Shown here: in pieces, positions 22,779 to 32,461 of the stretch
How the letters are laid out: each line of letters opens with the position of its first letter
How positions within the stretch are numbered: the first letter of the stretch is position 1
From: Coniferiporia sulphurascens
Lineage: Eukaryota > Basidiomycota > Agaricomycetes > Hymenochaetales > Hymenochaetaceae
DNA length: 64,000 bases
Direction of reading: 5' to 3'
Assembly (NCBI GenBank): GCA_002794785.1
Contig: NBBA01000001.1
Location: 3,658,001 to 3,722,000, forward strand
The notes under the pieces: model-generated
What the model saw: only the letters and a program-made list of their open reading frames with translations
Told to the model about the DNA's origin: nothing
Database searches by the model: none
Position numbers and translations under genes: made by a program

Positions 22779-23184
22779 CGATTTGGCGTTCATTTTTCCC
22801 TTCATTCCACAGCATAATCTCCGATCTTTTTTTGTCTTTGTATCGTCGAAATGCGGATCTAACATTTTTTTCACATCAATGCACACGTTGATTGCAGCAA
22901 ATTATGTATTGAGCTGCGCTTTCGCACAAAACGCTTTGTGCTGTCATGCTCATTGTACATATTTGTCGAAGGAGATGACCAACGAGAAAAGTGTGAAAAA
23001 CGAAAGCGGTGGTATGAAAACGTGAATTAAGAATGAACGAAGGGATGAAGGTAAGGATAAATTACGAGAAAGAGCAGGAAGTCGAATGATGGGCAGTCTT
23101 ACAAATTAGCAATAAACAAGAAAACGAGGATGCAGCTAAGATGAGATATCCAAAAAGCATGAGTTAGCAAACAAGAATTTCTAA
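22779..23184. other. Convergent intergenic region
   Basis: About 400 bp between the SLA2 stop and the stop of the minus-strand Ser-rich gene. AT-rich, presumably both 3' UTRs. No coding signal. Confidence 0.5.
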
Positions 23185-26100
23185 TCATAATCCATCCGGG
23201 AGTCCGTCAGATGCGCATCCTATGTCCAAGGAGTCCTTTCCATGCTCCAGGATAAGGAAGCTATCCTCAGGGAAAGATGCCATCGAGCCTGCGTTATTCA
23301 TGGCCTCCGCGAGTCCGTCACCAATATCGAGAAACGACGGCTTCCTAAAGATTGAGCCACGATTAGGATTGTAAGTAGAGATTGTATCATGAGACGGCAA
23401 TCGCCGCAAATGGGGGTTCTCCTCATAAGATGGAAGTCGCTGTAAACGTGTAGATGGATAAGTCGCAAACGAGGGCGGTAGATGACCTATTGGCTTTTCA
23501 GCCTCAAAAGTTTCAGCAGATGACGAAGATACTACAGTGCCCTTTCGTCTCGGTGGGGGAGGTAACGCAGTAGGTGGGACATAGGTATCTGAGGGGCTGT
23601 TCGGAAACGCGCGCCGCATGGGGCCAAGCGGCTCAGCAGTAGATGGACGCGCATTAGAGGACGTAGAGTTTCCAGAGAGCCCCGAGAAGTTGCGTACTGG
23701 CAGTCGGGATGCGGTCGACGGGCGATCATTCTGTAGCCTTCCATGGATAGAGCCAGTCGCACTTACGAAATGGCGTGTCGTCATTGATGTTGGTGATGAC
23801 AGTCCAGTACTGATGTCGACAGAGTTATCATCCGTCCATCCAAATGCGATGAATGTGCCACTAACAGAGTTTACGCGCGAGCGTGAACTCTGAATGTCCG
23901 TTGTTGCGATGCTGGACCCATCCCAGGACATTTCGTCTTCCAGCTCACTCTCGAGCACCCCATCAGCGGACCGAATAGGTGAAGGTGCTTCAGTATCAGC
24001 TAGTGCCTCCATCTGGGCAAGCAGTTCCTTCGGCGACAAAATATGCTGGTCAATGATACTAGACGGAGCGATTGATATCGGCGATCGAGGAGGTTGGGAA
24101 GAAATGTCCTCAGGTGGCAATGATACGCAGCGTGAACTAATTACATCCTCAGACGCGTGAGAGGACGTTCCCGAAGGGGAAAAATGACCTGCAAGTAAGC
24201 CAAGACCGATACCGTGAGTCTTTTTCCTGTCATGTTGCTGTGCGTCGGTCAAACGCGAACCACGAGCGCTATCCTGCTTGTTTCGTTCAGAACGAGCAGC
24301 ATTCGAGTCCCGCCTATCACGGGTATGGGATGAAAACAACAATCGCTTTTTATGCATCTGCGGTGTCGTCGGCGTACTCGCAACCGAGTTGGATGCGGAC
24401 ACAGGAGTGGAAGAAAATGTTGACCGTCGCTGAGAACTCATGTTCGAGCTGAAGCTATCATCTCTGGTGTGCAACAGCTGACCACCCTTTGGTGTATCCC
24501 CAGATTTTAATGACACATTGAACGAACTTGTGTGACGTAACTGCTGAGGCAGAAGGGGAACAGGGAGCGACGACTGAGCTGGAGTGAGCGTGTTATGCAT
24601 GGAACGCTGCTTTCGCAGCGACTTCCCCACACCCGCAAACATTGACGAGCTGGCATCTTCCGACATTACTATTGAAGTAACGCTCGCCTCGGAGTCTACG
24701 CGTTTACGCCCACCGCGCGAGATAATATTGTCAGATATCGACTGTTGGGATACACTCTTCTTCAGCAGTCGTTGCGTCGACGCCTCACCTCTCCCACCGA
24801 GCGGGCTCATCAGGGTATGATTGGAAGACATTGATCCCTTCGTGCTATGCAAAGGTTGCGTGACGGGACGTTGCGAATGAAGGTCATCCTTGCTCGTCCG
24901 CCCAGGGTAGATGGGTAACCGAGCAGGTTCGCGCGCGTCAAACCTCCTACTTCGAGTCGAAGAAGCAGGCCCCCTTTCCATGCTGCCATTATGTGAAGCC
25001 TGCCCGGGCTTTGAAAAACATAAGCTGGCCGATGACCCAGAATCGGACGAAGGCGTCGAGGGGGGGAGATCAAGCGTGAGGATTGAAGGATCTTCACTTG
25101 TTACTGAATAAGTAGAGTTTAACAATGATGAGGTGCTTGTATTCCTCGGCGATCGGAAAGTAAGTGGGGAAGGAGGTCGGGACCCGGGCGTCGGGGGTAA
25201 GTTGGACATAGGCGGCGGGGTGCGAGAAGGTGGAACGGCCCGTATACGTGTCGTAGATGGTTGCCGCCGGATAGATCCCGAGGCAGAACTGACCGCGCTC
25301 CCCGTTCCCGATGTAACAGAAGCATTACGCGAGAGAGGCAATGAGGAAGCGGACAGGGAAGTGATGATTGAAGGCAACGGGCGTGCATTGTTCCGTCCGA
25401 CTATACCAGGACCACTCGGCGACCCGTTGGAGACACTCGAAGCCTTTGCTCGCACTCCAGGTGAAAGGTGGGTGGTTGAAGGGATGTTTATGGGAGAGTC
25501 GCTCTTGCGTACACTTAAAGGTTGGTCCCTTTCTTCGCACTCTCCTTCCACGTATCCACCACTACGCCCCGTACCATTTCCGCCACGGCTCCCAACCGAT
25601 GCAGGCGAGCCCGTTCTCATCACCGGCTTAGATCCTGATCCACTTAATATGGTCGAATTCGCAGACGGGTATTTACGCAGAACAGGCCCTTGCGCTGACG
25701 TCAACAAAGACGGTGATAATTTTGGTACAGCGGGGATTCCAGAGTCGGAGTGCCTATAGTCTCGTATTTGCAGCTCGGAGGGTACTCTGGGAGTAATCTT
25801 TGACTCGTTAGCAAGAGAGAGATCCACTTCCTTGCTGAGTCTGCTCTCGCTAGAAATACATCCGTTAGACGATGGTGAAACAAAGGAATTAGATAGAACA
25901 ACAACTCACCCAGATGACTTGCGCTTTTCTAAACTGTCTCTATGTGCAAGGAGTCCGTCAGATAACCTTCCAGGATAGGCCTTCGCTTCAGGGTAGTAAG
26001 ACGACGCCGAAACTTGAGAGGAGCGTATAGCCCGCTCCCTCGGCATATGAGGATCAATGATGGATGGGTCCGACATGACCGAGATTCTACGCGTGTCAGC

Positions 26101-26655
26101 TGACATATACCGCGAATTCGTACTGCCTCCAAGTCTCATGCGTGTGCCTTGATCTTGCTGCTCCGCAAACGTGAATAGAGACGGCTGGTATGAAGTTCGG
26201 TGACGAGACAACTGGTCGGAGGGGGTAATAGGTTCGAATGCCTCCTCTGAGGAAGGGATGGTGTAAATTGACGGTTCACCTGGAGATATCGGGTCCCTTT
26301 GATACGATGAACCCATGCTATATGTTTGGAGACGGGAAGAGGATGTCGACGGCGGTACTTGTGATGGTGGAGGATTCTGGAATGGCAACGGAGGTGACGA
26401 TGGTCCTGAAGGGATGTCAATTGTGGGGTGACTCTTCTTTGACTTGAAGCCCATAACCGAAGCAAGCGGCTTGAACTTTCTCGACGATGCCTTTGAGGTC
26501 GCACGAAGAGACTTTTCATCGAAAGAGGGCGTCATGGTCATTACCGGGGTCGACGGAGCGGAGAGTGGGGATTTTGAGGGACGATGAGCCAAGGCCGAAG
26601 ACCACCATTGCTTGGACGGTTGAGGAGGCTGGGATGAGTGAACAGCTGAAGACAT
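23185..26655 (-). CDS. Large Ser/Pro-rich hypothetical protein
   Basis: Two exons (26655-25910 and 25849-23185) give 1136 aa; the 60-nt intron has canonical gtgagt and ctag ends. The N-terminus reads MSSAVHSSQPPQPSKQWWSS and is followed by basic KFKPLASVMGFKSKKSH. Nearly the whole protein is Ser, Pro, Thr and Arg-rich, with many SP/TP and RxxS-type sites, so it is probably disordered and phosphorylated. More ordered-looking parts are HILSPKELLAQMEALADTEA and the acidic C-terminal tail (RKPSFLDIGDGLAEAMNNAG). No known domain, signal peptide or membrane segment. It may be a cytoskeletal or signalling scaffold, but that is only a guess. The long open frames on the opposite strand here are compositional shadows. 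Confidence 0.8.
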
Positions 26656-27678
26656 AAGCGGCGGCGGCGAAGTATATCCAGCAGAAAAGTAAACGCTTGA
26701 GACGCGAAACAGAAATCAGGGGCCTGCCTTGGCGAGATACGGAGGCTGAAGCTGTACAAAAATGAGATGCGAGACTACCGCTGGAGAGGGGCGACGTCGA
26801 CGACAACGGCGATAGAGACGCAGGCGCGATCAAAGCATGACATGGAAATGGCAGAGTGAGAGGAAGGGAAAAGAGAGGGCGTCGGTTAGCGGTTGTCTGG
26901 TTGCCTGGGAAGACAAATGGATCAGAAACGTACGAAACGCGTCTTTCGTCTGTACGCCAGAGACAGCACCGTGTCGCCGGCTTGCTCCTTTCGACCAACC
27001 GAGCGACGCGAGCGGAGTTCACGGTAACGGCGACGGTCTCATCGACGGGCGACGACGACGACGATGAGAGAGAGGAACGGAGGAGGAAAAGAACGTAAGA
27101 AGGTCGCGTACCGCCTGCGGCACCAGTAAGTACTAACAAACGGGTGCCTAGTTGAGACGTGTCAAAGTTTATCTCCATTTTAGTCAACCCACGAGGTATT
27201 TTTCTCGACCTTCCAGAAATTAATATTTGTATTGGTCCTCTGGACAGGATATATGCTCAGCCCTAATCGAGAAGCTCTCTCCGCCCGCACTATGTACCAC
27301 TAGCAACTTGCTTAGGCCGCTCAACTTCCAAGCTTCTGCTCTCTCGTCGGCGCTGTCGATCATGATTCACCTGCATCTCGCACGCAGGGTCCCGGCGGCG
27401 ACGAAAACAATTTCATGTTCGCTCTTCTTCCGCAGACTTGGCAGGAAGTGCAGTCCCCCGGGGGCCGGCGGTAACTTCCGTCTCGTTATGAGCAAAGCTT
27501 TTTTTTTCACCTTTCATTGCATATCTATCGATTCTTCTCGGCTTGTCATGGTCAGCGGGAAAACCAGCGCGGTCAGGGAGGGGAAGAGTAGTAGGGCTGT
27601 TTATATACCATTACTCAGCAGCAAGAACGCATTCATTCATAAACCAACACAACCCACGAGAGCTCTCCCAGCAGCACT
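26656..27678. promoter_or_regulatory. Divergent upstream region
   Basis: About 1 kb between the Ser-rich gene and the EthD-like gene, which diverge. It holds a short GAC-repeat stretch (near 27047-27066) and, just upstream of 27679, an AT-containing segment 'gtttatatacc' (about 27599-27609) that could act as a TATA element for the plus-strand gene. Open frames here are not supported as genes. Confidence 0.4.
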
Positions 27679-28377
27679 ATGACTTCCAAGGGCCTCCTCC
27701 TCGTCTTCGTCCAACTTGGCGACACCCTTCCTGAGGGCGAGTTTCACGAATGGTACAACGAGGAACATATCCCCCTGCGCACCGCGCTTCCGGGTTTCAC
27801 GTCTGCCACCCGTCTCATTCAAGCGGACGGCAAGGAACCCGCTTGGGCCGCCCTTTACGACCTCACTGCGGTTGACTATTTGCAGGCCGATGCTTACACC
27901 ATTCTCGCAAAGACACGCAGCGCTCGCGAGACCAACGCATTTAAGCAGATACAATTCCTTGAACGGCGTATCTATACGCTGAACGAGGGTGCACCAACAA
28001 CGGTCAGCGCAGACTTTACGGGCGTCAGGGAGGGATCTACTGTCGTTGCCGTCTCCATCGACGTTCCGCCCGAGCACGAAGCCGACTTCCATACGTGGTA
28101 CGATACAGAGCATGTCCCTCTCCTCAAGTTGGTTCCCGGCTGGCAACGTTCAAGAAGGTTCATCCTTACGGAATCTGACGCGATTGGCGTGTTGAATGGG
28201 TCAAGTGATTACAAACCGCCACCCAGGTTCATCGCGTTGCACGACTATTCAAGTGCCGAGGGTCTTAACGGCCCAGAGTGGAAGGCTGCAACATCAACAC
28301 CGTGGCGCGAAAAGGTCTTCGTGAATGTTCAAAACATCGAAAGGCGTGTTTTGAAGGTATACAAGACGTTTGATTAA
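27679..28377 (+). CDS. EthD-like dimeric alpha/beta-barrel protein, two repeats
   Basis: Intronless frame of 232 aa, the only clearly single-exon gene of this size in the window. It contains two copies of an EthD-type ferredoxin-fold unit. Repeat 1 begins LLLVFVQLGDTLPEGEFHEW and carries FHEWYNEEHIPLR with a GFTSATRLIQADG strand. Repeat 2 begins VVAVSIDVPPEHEADFHTWY and carries FHTWYDTEHVPLLKLVPGW. Family members include oxygenase- and cyclase-like enzymes and stress proteins, many without known substrate, so I give no reaction. The start at 27679 follows a CT/CA-rich leader typical of expressed fungal genes. No signal peptide. Confidence 0.85.
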   Translation: MTSKGLLLVFVQLGDTLPEGEFHEWYNEEHIPLRTALPGFTSATRLIQADGKEPAWAALYDLTAVDYLQADAYTILAKTRSARETNAFKQIQFLERRIYTLNEGAPTTVSADFTGVREGSTVVAVSIDVPPEHEADFHTWYDTEHVPLLKLVPGWQRSRRFILTESDAIGVLNGSSDYKPPPRFIALHDYSSAEGLNGPEWKAATSTPWREKVFVNVQNIERRVLKVYKTFD

Positions 28378-28604
28378 ATAATTTGGTTAGTTCAGACTAA
28401 TAATCTCCCCGGCTCGGAGTTTTGCTGAAACGCGTTCACCGAAGAAAGAAATATGCTTCTTAAAGCAAATCATCACAAACGCGTTGGGCGGGTTATAGGA
28501 ATGGTGCTAAATGTGTAGGGAAATGTAAAACAGAGCTGTGAATATAAATATTGTCCTTGTGTGAGTCGTATGGAGATGAGGTTTGCATATTAGCCGATTC
28601 TCCT

Positions 28605-29566
28605 CTATCCAAGACTTGCCCACATATCTTCCTGATCACGATCGTCGGCGGATGGCGGGGCAGGCTTCGTTGGTTTTGCAGGTGGATGAACGAATGGTTG
28701 CTCCTCCTGAGCCCCTTCATCAAATAGAACAGTGCTGCGGCCAAGAGGCCGCGTCAGCTCTTCTTCGGCGTCGTCGGGCAAGTCGAAATCCAGACCAAAA
28801 CCAGCTAGTCGAGCCGCAGACAGGTCAATAGGCCGAGGACGCGAGAATATTGATTGCCCGGACCTTCAATGTCAAGCTCGTAAACCGACGGGGAAGAATC
28901 GGAGAGTGCAGAAAATACATACTGTCGCATCACAGCCGCGAGACGGATGAATTGCAGTACATTGCGGGCAACTAGGAGAAGCGTGTCAAGAACCTCTTCT
29001 TCTTTGCTTGTAGAACCACATCCGGCGAAGACGATTGTGAGCACAGTTATCACGCAAAAGGATGTCAAAACCAAGTCGATGACGTTAAAAGGCGATTTCC
29101 AAAATTGCTATTCGGGAAGCGACGGTAAGTACTTTGAGAGGATGACTACAGGAGTGAAACGTACCCGTCCGAAAGCCACGAAACGTATGCACACTTCAGC
29201 AATCATTGTGGAGTTAATTATAATTTCCAGAATGTAAAACGCAAGTCCCGGACATCCATCCTGCAGACTGAGGACCACCGTCGTAATGGAAAGCGCAGCC
29301 ATAGCAAGATACAGGAATATGTACGTCCGCGAATGGACGAAGCGATTCGCTATACCCCGCGTGATCTCCTTTCGAGTAAGGGCATAGAGGGAGCGCGTCG
29401 GACTGCCAGAGCGTCCGTTAAAAATGAACTATTTTTTATTGCATAAAGTAGGGAATACGAACACTGGCTGAATGGCCTGTGGCTGCTGTAAAGGATCTCG
29501 CTCGCCAGCTTCGATGTCCCCAAGAGACTCGTCCAGATCTGCTCCTAGTTCATCGTTTGGGTTCAT
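28605..29566 (-). CDS. Stand-alone voltage-sensor-like membrane protein (no pore)
   Basis: Exons 29566-29465, 29428-29165, 29107-28923 and 28863-28605 join in phase to 269 aa. Four membrane segments resemble the S1-S4 unit of ion channels: S1 about 70-89 (YIFLYLAMAALSITTVVLSL), S2 about 96-118 with Glu102, Glu112 and Arg116, S3 about 130-150 opening with NVIDLVLTSF (the N..D pattern usual in S3), and S4-like about 161-183 with Arg170, Arg177 and Arg183. No S5-pore-S6 follows; the rest is a soluble acidic tail (DLPDDAEEELTRPLGR … EDMWASLG). The N-terminus is acidic and cytoplasmic-looking. This looks like a conserved fungal protein of the ion-transport fold. Whether it conducts, senses voltage or does neither cannot be told from sequence. 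Confidence 0.85.
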
Positions 29567-29719
29567 TGTTCCATTAACAACGTGCGAACGGTACGAAGCA
29601 AAGCCAAGGCAATCGGAAGGATGTAGCGGTAGACGTTATCCTATGGCTGCACTTGCGCACTGCCCGCTGTTGTGAGGCCTGTGCCCCGCATGGCGATCAT
29701 TCCCCCCTGACCTCCCCCC

Positions 29720-29720
<1 letters not shown>

Positions 29721-29763
<43 letters not shown>

Positions 29764-29772
29764 CCCCCCCCC

Positions 29773-29813
<41 letters not shown>
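29721..29813. repeat. Long poly-C tract
   Basis: Ninety-three bases of almost pure C on the plus strand (single G at 29763 and T at 29773), preceded by further short C runs from 29702. It lies in the divergent region between the voltage-sensor-like gene and CWC25. The open frames that cross it (poly-Pro or poly-Gly) are artefacts. The exact length is unreliable, because such tracts are poorly resolved by sequencing. Confidence 0.95.
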
Positions 29814-29854
29814 ACCTCCCGTGCAAACCAAAACAAACACAAAACCAACCCAAC

Positions 29855-30014
29855 AAAAAAAAAAAAAAAAAAAAAAAACAAAAAACAAAAACAATACAAA
29901 ACACTCACTTTATCATGGACTACACAGCTCCACAATACGCAGCTCACCTCACAACCGGTCCACTGCCAGTTCATCTCGAGTCGCATACAAATGCAAAAAA
30001 AAAAAAAAAAAAAA
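29855..30014. repeat. Two poly-A tracts downstream of the poly-C tract
   Basis: A24 at 29855-29878 and A20 at 29995-30014, with A/C-rich sequence between them. Both lie upstream of the CWC25 start. They could be poly(dA:dT) promoter elements or remnants of retroposed sequence; no target-site duplication was recognised. Confidence 0.85.
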
Positions 30015-30185
30015 CATTCTGATCGCTACCAAATACCAGCTACAACGGTCACTGCCAGTTCGAGCCTCTGCATCTCCGACGTCGTCTGCTGTCTCTCTCG
30101 ACATAGTCGACTTCCTGGTCTTTGTACCGACTTTAACCTACACACAACCCATTGGAAAACGTCTCGCAAGTGAATATCTGTCAAC

Positions 30186-31626
30186 ATGGGTGGTGGTGAC
30201 TTGAATATGAAGAAGTCGTGGCATCCGCTCCTGATGAAGAATCAGGAGCGGGTGTGGCTCGAGGAGAAGAAAGCTGTAAGTATTCATGCCTGAAATATCT
30301 GACGTGTTCCTGATGCATACTTTGAACGTAGTTGGAGGAGAAGAAGAAGTTGGACCAGCTCCGTACGGAAAAGGAGGAGGAGCGACAGTTACAGGAGTTG
30401 CAGCGTCTGCAGGAGGAGCAAACTGGGAGAAAGCGAGCAGACAAACTCGAATGGATGTATGCTACCCCCGCCACGGGCAGTAGCACTAACAAGAACGATT
30501 TGGAGGACTATCTACTCGGGAAGAAAAGGGTCGACAAACTACTGACTGGTGACGAAAACGAGAAGGTGCGGTCTGCCCCTCCCTAACACAGATATGTTAC
30601 TAATGTTTTGTCTTATTCACATAGATTGGCGCAGCTCATAAAAATTTCATAGCCGTTCAGAATGCCAACACGGCTCGAGACATTGCTTCAAAGATTCGCG
30701 AGGACCCGCTTCTCGCGATCAAGCAACAAGAGCAAGCTGCATATCAGTCCCTGATGAACAATCCTCTTCGCTTAAAAGAGATGCAATTGAGGGCCGGGGT
30801 CAAGGTCAAAACTAAAAAGGAGAAAAAGGAAAAGAAAGATAGGAAGTCGAAGAAGGACAAGTACAGCGATGTCCATCGTCAGAAATACCCCCGTTCGCCT
30901 TCACCTGATGACAGATATATGGAACGACGAGACTCTCATTCCCCAACTCGTGGATACCGACGTGGTCGCGACGAGAGGAGTAGGAGTGGGGCCCGCAGCG
31001 CGGAGCCCAGGCGGAGATTAAGAAGCAGAAGCAGAAGTTTCGACGGAAACTTCCGAGACGACAGTATACGACGATTCAGCGATGCTGAGCAACGCCGCAG
31101 CAGGAGGTCACCAGATCGAGTTGACAGGGGGCGAGTGTCGCGATATCCCGGCTCGAATGAGACATCGTCGGAAGAGCGGCGGCGGAGTAGGAGTCGCAGC
31201 TTCGAAGAAGGGCGCAGATATTCGGATGTATACGACAGGAAGCGTGATAGGAGCCTCACGCCTCCGGTTTACAACAAGCGAACGCGCATGTCCCCTCCTC
31301 GGCACGTTAACGATCGGCAACCCGCGCGGTCCACAGCAGACGGTCCTTCTTCAAATGGGTATTCGACTGCGGCACAGGATCGCGCGGCCCGTCTCGCAGC
31401 CATGTCTTCCAACGCGTCCTCGCTTACTAGTGAACGAAAGGAGCGTCTCACAAAGCTCCTTGCTGAAGAGAAAGCTGAGCTCGAAGCCGAAGAGAAGGCG
31501 CGTACTAAATCTGGTGGCATGGGAAGTTTTTTGGGACAAGAGCAGAAGAAGGTTTTCAGTGGCGCAGGTGGAATAGAGGAGAGGATCCGGAGAGGGAGGG
31601 GTGGAATGATCGCGGAAGTAGATTGA
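30186..31626 (+). CDS. CWC25: Pre-mRNA splicing factor Cwc25
   Basis: Spliceosomal factor needed at the first transesterification step. Exons are 30186-30275, 30332-30565 and 30625-31626, giving 441 aa. The N-terminus is the Cir_N-type motif: [20 protein letters not shown], then [20 protein letters not shown]. It is followed by the W-containing [12 protein letters not shown] and [15 protein letters not shown], and [20 protein letters not shown]. The C-terminal half is Lys-rich and then RS-rich ([24 protein letters not shown]), fitting a splicing protein. A short C-terminal coiled coil ([20 protein letters not shown]) ends the chain. The start is fixed by the conserved MGGGDLN. Confidence 0.95.
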
Positions 31627-31948
31627 CATGTCATATCTTTCTGATGACGTTGCCCTTGTATTATACACAGCTGCGATCAACGTTACATTGCATATCATCT
31701 ATATTTTCTGGTGACTTGTTGACGGGGGCACTTAAGTCCGTGTATACGAGTCATTTAAAGATTGATCTAGGGTCTTATAGGGGGGAAGGGGCAGGAAGGG
31801 CACATTTCGTCAGTCAGTTTAGGGAAGGCTCAAGGAACGCTTCAAGATAGGCCTCATGAAGAATTCGTTCTTTTTCCGAAATGCGACGCTACCGACTTTC
31901 CCGAAGAACCTCGCTTGTCGCGTCAGATAGAATGCCTGCCAGCGGGCA

Positions 31949-32461
31949 TTAGGAATGCATGCGACGGGGAAAGACGGAATAAATCACCTCGACAGACTCG
32001 TCAATGCCGCGGCGCGGAACGGCGACGCTTGCCACTGCCGCATTCGGATTAGCAGGCGCGCAAGATAGGACGTTGGTGATTTCTCGTCCGGAAATCTCGT
32101 CTTCTGACCCGATAGTCTGTGAAACCGATTCAGCTCCCTCGTCAATTGGAGCAGGCTAGAAATTATCGTACAAAGTCCGAGCCGATTACAAGAGCCGCAT
32201 TGTTGAAGGTAATTTGGTTAGCGGGCTCCTGTTTGCAAAGACGGGAAAGCAGGTAGTAAGGACGCTTTCCCAGAAGAGTTAAAGATGGGCGCTCACCGTG
32301 CCCGCCGGTGTATCGGTAGATATATGGTTGGACTCCGGTGCAACGTTTAAGGTTGCGTTACATTGGCGGCACTGACTGCTGGGGGGATCGGCAGGGTAGG
32401 AGTCATTCTGTTGCACGGCCAATGAGAAAGACGGGTATTTTGGTAGTGCGTTAACATCCAT
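31949..32461 (-). CDS. Possible small acidic hypothetical protein
   Basis: From ATG 32461 the minus strand reads MDVNALPKYPSFSLAVQQND and reaches a good donor (gtgagc) after …ISTDTPAGT; a further exon EPANQITFNNAAL and a third PIDEGAESVSQTIGSEDEI … RGIDESVEVIYSVF ending at 31949 follow. The composition is protein-like, but the second intron would be only about 34 nt in the version that keeps phase, so the model is not secure. No family recognised; no signal peptide. It could be a fragment of a larger or degraded gene. Confidence 0.3.

Noticed and set aside
23532..26447. Many long frames antisense to the Ser-rich gene
   Set aside because: They are compositional shadows of a Ser/Pro-rich coding strand, with no independent motifs.
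29636..30204. Long open frames encoding poly-Pro or poly-Gly
   Set aside because: They are produced by the homopolymer C tract, on both strands and in several frames; no real gene structure.
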